Below the pieces are notes generated by a model. That model was not told where the DNA came from and did not search any database. It saw only the letters and a program-made list of their open reading frames with translations. 16,769 bases of DNA from Miltoncostaeaceae bacterium (GTDB taxonomy: Bacteria > Actinomycetota > Thermoleophilia > Miltoncostaeales > Miltoncostaeaceae), in NCBI GenBank assembly GCA_030598075.1, contig JAUVQP010000012.1, forward strand, positions 1 through 16,769, written 5' to 3'. Positions 13,448-16,769 of this stretch are shown here, piece by piece; position 1 is the stretch's first letter, and every line of letters starts with the position of its first letter. The translations under genes and the position numbers were made by a program.

Positions 13448-14788
13448 GTGGCCCGAACCGTGGGCGAGCGCGTTCCCCCACCACAGAACCTCGAGGCGGA
13501 GCAGATGCTCCTGGCCTCGCTCATGTCGACGCCCGACCGTTTGCACGACGTGTACGTCGTCGTGCAAACGGATGACTTCTACAAGGAAGGCCATCGCAGG
13601 GTCTTCGAGGGCATCCTCGACCTGAGCCGTGTCGGGGAGCCGATCGAGCCGCTCACGGTGATCGATCGGTTGACGAAGATGGGCACGCTCGAGGGCGCCG
13701 GCGGGCGCATGGGCGTCGCGGCGCTCATGGAGACGCCCTACATCGCGGCCAACTGGCGCACGTACGCCGACATGGTGCGCGACGCGGCGACCCAGCGCGG
13801 GCTTCTTCAGGTGGCGCAGCGCATCGAGGGGATCGTCGCCCGCGGCGAGGGCGAGACGTACCAGATGGTGACCGGCGCGGAGGACCTCGTCTACGAGGTC
13901 GCCGAGCTGCGCGTGCGCGGCGAGTTCCGTAGCGCGAAGGATCTCGTCACGGACAGCATGAAGCGCCTCATCGAGGCCGCGGACAGCGGCTCGGAGATCT
14001 CCGGCATGGCCACGGGCTACACGGATCTCGACACGCTCACCGGGGGTCTGCGACCCGCCAACCTCGTCGTGGTGGCGGCGCGGCCCAGCATGGGCAAGAC
14101 CGCCTTCGCGTTGGGGGTCGCCGAGCACGTCGCGCTCGCCAACGACGGCACGGTCGCCATCTTCAGCCTTGAGATGAGCGGCGAGGAGCTCGTCCAGCGC
14201 CTGCTGAGCTCAGCCGCCATGGTCGACTCCGGGCGCATCCGCTCCGGCCGGCTCACCTCGGAGGACTGGCCCCGCCTGAGCCAAGCCGCCGACAAGCTCG
14301 CACGCGCCAACCTCTACATCGATGACTCCGGCGGCATGGGGATTGGCGAGATGCGGACCAAAGCACGGCGTCTCAAGGCGCGCTCCAAGCTGGACCTGGT
14401 CGTCGTCGACTACATCCAGCTAATGGAGGGCTCGCGGGGGCGACGCGACGAGAACCGCGTGCAGGAGCTGTCGGCCATCTCTCGCGCCCTGAAAGGACTT
14501 GCACGAGACCTCGACGTGCCCGTGCTTTGCGTCTCGCAGCTCAACCGCGCGCCGGAAGCCCGGCCCGACAAGCGCCCGCTACTTTCGGACCTGCGGGAGT
14601 CCGGCGCGATCGAGCAGGATGCCGACCTCGTCATGATGATCTACCGCGACGATTACTACGATCCCGACTCGGAGAACGCCGGGATCGCCGAGGTCAACAT
14701 CGTCAAGAACCGAAACGGGCCCGTGGACCGCGTGAAGCTCTCGTTCCTGGGCAGCTACGCCAAGTTCAGCAACCTCACGAGGGGCTAG
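13448..14788 (+). CDS. dnaB: Replicative DNA helicase DnaB
   Basis: The 446-residue protein has the N-terminal DnaB domain (PPPQNLEAEQMLLASLM, DDFYKEGHRRVFEGI) that binds primase, a linker, and a RecA-like helicase domain. Walker A is ARPSMGKTAFAL with K217, Walker B LVVVDYIQL with D321, followed by SQLNRAPEARPDKRPLLSDLRESGAIEQDADLV and the C-terminal NRNGPVDRVKLSFLG. It forms the hexamer that unwinds DNA at the fork using ATP. No intein interrupts it. Translation starts at GTG 13448; no Shine-Dalgarno sequence is visible, so coupling to rplI is likely. Codons 30-42 contain a perfect 14-bp inverted repeat, described separately. Confidence 0.97.
   Translation: MARTVGERVPPPQNLEAEQMLLASLMSTPDRLHDVYVVVQTDDFYKEGHRRVFEGILDLSRVGEPIEPLTVIDRLTKMGTLEGAGGRMGVAALMETPYIAANWRTYADMVRDAATQRGLLQVAQRIEGIVARGEGETYQMVTGAEDLVYEVAELRVRGEFRSAKDLVTDSMKRLIEAADSGSEISGMATGYTDLDTLTGGLRPANLVVVAARPSMGKTAFALGVAEHVALANDGTVAIFSLEMSGEELVQRLLSSAAMVDSGRIRSGRLTSEDWPRLSQAADKLARANLYIDDSGGMGIGEMRTKARRLKARSKLDLVVVDYIQLMEGSRGRRDENRVQELSAISRALKGLARDLDVPVLCVSQLNRAPEARPDKRPLLSDLRESGAIEQDADLVMMIYRDDYYDPDSENAGIAEVNIVKNRNGPVDRVKLSFLGSYAKFSNLTRG
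13537..13571 (+). repeat. Perfect 14-bp inverted repeat inside dnaB
   Basis: CCGTTTGCACGACG (13537-13550) is followed, after the 7-base loop TGTACGT, by its exact reverse complement (13558-13571). In mRNA it would form a very stable hairpin about 90 bases into dnaB. No U-run follows, so it is not a standard intrinsic terminator. A smaller nested dyad, GACGT-GT-ACGTC, offers an alternative fold. Confidence 0.9.
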
Positions 14789-14964
14789 TGCTCTGGCTCA
14801 GAAATGCGTGGGTGGCCGGTAAGCGGTCGCGGCCCACCACGTTGGGACGGCCTCGTAGTCGTTGCCTCGCTCGGGATTCGCGGGCGAGACACGCGACCAA
14901 CGCCTAACTCGGGACACGACGTGACCCCTCTCACCGCCGTCCGCCCGGCGGAGACCGGCGACTG
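14789..14964 (+). other. 176-base gap between dnaB and purA, with a strong hairpin
   Basis: No gene is visible. A 12-base arm (CGTGGGTGGCCG) starting at 14807 pairs with CGGCCCACCACG ending at about 14840, except for one single-base bulge on each arm, around an 11-base loop. No T-run follows, so it is at best a Rho-independent-like terminator without a tail, or a transcript-stabilising structure. Near purA, GGAG lies 12 bases before the ATG. I see no convincing -10 and no purine riboswitch pattern. Confidence 0.4.
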
Positions 14965-16248
14965 ATGCCTGCCACGGTGGTCATCGGGGCCCAGTGGGGC
15001 GACGAGGGCAAGGGCAAGGTCGTCGACCTGCTGGCCGAGCGGAGCGATGTGGTCGTGCGGTTCCAGGGCGGCAACAACGCCGGCCACACCATCGTCGCCG
15101 ACGGGGAGACCTACAAGCTGCACGTCATCCCGTCGGGCATCCTCTACCCGGACACGCTCTGCGTGATCGGCAACGGCACGGTTGTGGATCCCGGCGGGCT
15201 CTGCCGCGAGATCCGGGGCCTCGAGGAGCGAGGGGTGGACCTGACGGGGCTTCGCCTGAGCGGCAACGCCCACCTGATCATGCCGTACCACATCATGCTC
15301 GACGGGGCCGCCGAGATGAGGCTCGGGCGCTTCTCGATCGGGACCACCCGGCGAGGTATTGGACCCTGCTACCAGGACAAGGCCGCGCGCATCGGCATCC
15401 GTGCGCAGGACCTGCTGGACCCCAAGATCCTGGTTCGCAAGATCGAGATCGCGCTGGACGCGAAGAACGAGGTGCTGGAGCGCCTCTACCAGCTACCCAG
15501 GCTCGACCCGGCAAAGATCGCGAGCGAGCAGCTCGAGTACGCCGACCGCCTCCGGCCCTTCATCGGCGACTCGAGCCTCCTCATCGATCGGGCGCTTCGG
15601 GCGGGCGAGAACGTCCTATTCGAGGGCGCCCAGGGCACCATGCTCGACATCGACCACGGCACCTACCCGTTCGTCACGTCCTCGAACCCGATCGCCGGGG
15701 CGGCGTGCACCGGCGCCGGGGTGGGACCCACGCGCATCGACCGCGTCCTCGGGGTGGCGAAGGCCTACGTGACGCGCGTCGGCGAGGGGCCCTTCCCAAC
15801 CGAGCTCGACGACGCCGACGGTCGCCGCATGATCGAGCGCGGGCGCGAGTTCGGCACCACGACCGGCCGCCAGCGGCGGTGCGGCTGGCTCGATCTCCTG
15901 GCTCTCCGCTACGCGGTTCGCCTGTCGGGCATCACGGAGCTGGCGCTGACCAAACTCGATGTGCTGTCGGGCTTTCCGGTCGTGCGGGTGAGCGACGAGT
16001 ACGAGACCCGGGACGGAGAGCGCCTCTCGGAGCTCCCGTACCACCAGACGGTGTTCCATGGCTGCCGCCCCGTCTACCGGGAGATAGCCGGCTGGGACGA
16101 GGACATCGAGGGCTGCCGCGAGATCGCCGACCTACCCCGGAATGCGCTCGCCTACGTGGAGGCGATCACCGAGGCCGTCGAGGTGCCGGTCACGCTGATC
16201 GGAACAGGCCAAGGTCGCGCCGACGTCATCGACCAGGTGGGGCGCTGA
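14965..16248 (+). CDS. purA: Adenylosuccinate synthetase
   Basis: The 427-residue protein begins MPATVVIGAQWGDEGKGKVV, containing the GDEGKGK GTP loop with catalytic D13 and K17, then GGNNAGHT with the general acid H41. GAQGTMLDIDHGTYPFVTSS and TTGRQRRCGWLD, the loop that binds IMP and aspartate, are also intact, as is TKLDVLSG for guanine recognition. The enzyme joins IMP and aspartate with GTP hydrolysis to give adenylosuccinate, the first committed step to AMP. Length is standard (about 430). ATG 14965 is the expected start. purD begins 446 bases downstream on the same strand, after a convergent gene, so the two purine genes are neighbours but not one simple operon. Confidence 0.97.
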   Translation: MPATVVIGAQWGDEGKGKVVDLLAERSDVVVRFQGGNNAGHTIVADGETYKLHVIPSGILYPDTLCVIGNGTVVDPGGLCREIRGLEERGVDLTGLRLSGNAHLIMPYHIMLDGAAEMRLGRFSIGTTRRGIGPCYQDKAARIGIRAQDLLDPKILVRKIEIALDAKNEVLERLYQLPRLDPAKIASEQLEYADRLRPFIGDSSLLIDRALRAGENVLFEGAQGTMLDIDHGTYPFVTSSNPIAGAACTGAGVGPTRIDRVLGVAKAYVTRVGEGPFPTELDDADGRRMIERGREFGTTTGRQRRCGWLDLLALRYAVRLSGITELALTKLDVLSGFPVVRVSDEYETRDGERLSELPYHQTVFHGCRPVYREIAGWDEDIEGCREIADLPRNALAYVEAITEAVEVPVTLIGTGQGRADVIDQVGR

Positions 16249-16253
16249 GCGCC
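16241..16253 (+). terminator. Palindrome at the purA stop codon
   Basis: GGCGCT-G-AGCGCC is a perfect dyad spanning the TGA stop. It repeats the GGCGC/GCGCC arms of the hairpin 20 bases downstream, so the two could pair alternatively. No T-run is present. Confidence 0.3.
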
Positions 16254-16261
16254 GCCCGCCC

Positions 16262-16277
16262 AGGCGCGGTAGCGCCT
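16262..16277. terminator. Likely bidirectional terminator between purA and the convergent gene
   Basis: AGGCGC pairs with GCGCCT around the loop GGTA, a 6-bp GC-rich stem in the 27-base gap between two convergent stop codons, reaching into the minus-strand stop. It works equally on both strands but lacks a T tract. Confidence 0.45.
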
Positions 16278-16638
16278 ACGAGGCCGTCGCCAGCACGATG
16301 AGCACGCCAATCCAGATGACGCCCATCACGACCGCAGCGAGCCACCCCGACAGGATGATGCCCGCCGCGATCGTTCCGAGCACCGCGGTTCCGAGCACGA
16401 TGCGCGCGATCCAGCGGATCTCGACGTGCGCACGCTGGGCGAAATCGGCGACCGGATCCTCGCGCGGGACGTGGGCGGGGGCGTCGCCCCCCTGCTCCAT
16501 GTACGCGTCGAGGGCCCGCACGACATCGACGGCGGCCTCGCTGGGATCCTCGGGACCCGAAAGCTCGGCGAGGGCGTCGGCGAGCACCTCACGACGGGCC
16601 TCGCGATCCTCATGGGTGAGGCGAGGATGCAGCGACAT
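16276..16638 (-). CDS. Small two-helix membrane protein, unknown
   Basis: From ATG 16638 the 120-residue product starts with a charged soluble part (MSLHPRLTHEDREARREVLA, then an acidic, helical region and EDPVADFAQRAHVEIRW). It ends with two closely spaced membrane helices (IARIVLGTAVLGTIAAGIIL and LAAVVMGVIWIGVLIVLA), forming a C-terminal hairpin with the N-terminus in the cytoplasm. No family is recognised. ATG 16638 is favoured because TACCAT lies 6 bases upstream on the minus strand; ATG 16659 would add 7 residues and has TAACGT (16674-16679) upstream. It is divergent from purD, the starts being 56 bases apart. Confidence 0.72.
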   Translation of the reverse strand: MSLHPRLTHEDREARREVLADALAELSGPEDPSEAAVDVVRALDAYMEQGGDAPAHVPREDPVADFAQRAHVEIRWIARIVLGTAVLGTIAAGIILSGWLAAVVMGVIWIGVLIVLATAS

Positions 16639-16644
16639 GGCGGC

Positions 16645-16650
16645 ATGGTA
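16645..16650 (-). promoter_or_regulatory. Candidate -10 element for the two-helix membrane protein gene
   Basis: TACCAT on the minus strand ends 6 bases before ATG 16638, fitting the TAnnnT leaderless pattern seen at other genes in the window. If ATG 16659 is the true start this hexamer is coding and not a promoter. Confidence 0.35.
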
Positions 16651-16694
16651 GCGCGACATCGCCGCTCGGCCGCACGTTATGCGAGAGTGCCCGG

Positions 16695-16769
16695 GTGAGT
16701 CGCGCAGTGCTTGTCGTGGGCGGCGGTGGTCGCGAACACGCGCTAGTACGCGCGCTGGCCGCATCGCCC
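16695..16769 (+). CDS. purD: Phosphoribosylamine-glycine ligase, first 25 codons
   Basis: GTG 16695 opens a frame reading MSRAVLVVGGGGREHALVRALAASP in sequence; the segment VLVVGGGGREHAL is the N-terminal signature of PurD (GAR synthetase). The enzyme joins glycine to 5-phosphoribosylamine with ATP in the second step of purine synthesis. The gene runs off the right edge. It is consistent with purA nearby. No Shine-Dalgarno sequence is clear. Confidence 0.88.
   Translation, partial: MSRAVLVVGGGGREHALVRALAASP

Noticed and set aside
1..16769. Mobile elements, prophage, CRISPR array or defence island
   Set aside because: No transposase, integrase, spaced direct repeats or cas-like genes were seen; gene content and base composition look even and chromosomal.

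Overview
The window is a gene-dense, very GC-rich stretch of chromosome. Reading frames favour G or C in the third codon position, several starts are GTG, and many genes lack a Shine-Dalgarno sequence and have a -10-like hexamer 6-8 bases before the start codon, as in leaderless actinobacterial transcripts. HemQ (coproheme decarboxylase), the rpsF-ssb-rplI-dnaB block and purA/purD point to a free-living actinobacterium, perhaps a deep lineage such as Thermoleophilia. That last assignment is inference. There are no rRNA or tRNA genes, insertion sequences, phage genes or CRISPR arrays.

Bases 1-3051 (minus strand): a secreted glucose/sorbosone dehydrogenase-type beta-propeller, then hemQ 3 bases downstream, then a UDPGP-family sugar-nucleotide pyrophosphorylase that runs off the left edge. 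Bases 3113-7919: a divergent DUF5996-like protein, a small minus-strand unknown, a small membrane protein, a CPA1 cation/proton antiporter without a C-terminal regulatory domain, and a convergent 572-residue protein of unknown function. Bases 8005-10794 (plus strand): a DedA membrane protein overlapping a monothiol thioredoxin-like protein, then a 218-base gap with dyads, then two tandem paralogous regulators, each with a MerR/excisionase-type helix-turn-helix and the same kind of C-terminal helical domain, overlapping by one base. Bases 10832-11927 (minus strand): a secreted metallophosphoesterase overlapping a small single-pass membrane protein.

Bases 11967-16769: the replication/translation block rpsF, ssb, rplI, dnaB, then purA, a convergent small membrane protein gene, and the first 25 codons of purD. 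No rpsR (S18) lies between ssb and rplI, where it usually sits. The sequence offers no ATG, GTG or TTG start for full-length S6 or SSB. The only starts that give the expected N-termini are an ATC codon for rpsF and a CTG codon for ssb, each with a Shine-Dalgarno-like sequence at suitable spacing. A perfect 14-bp inverted repeat lies inside the start of dnaB.

The strongest leads are the two non-canonical starts in a core operon, the intragenic dnaB hairpin, and the tandem regulator pair.
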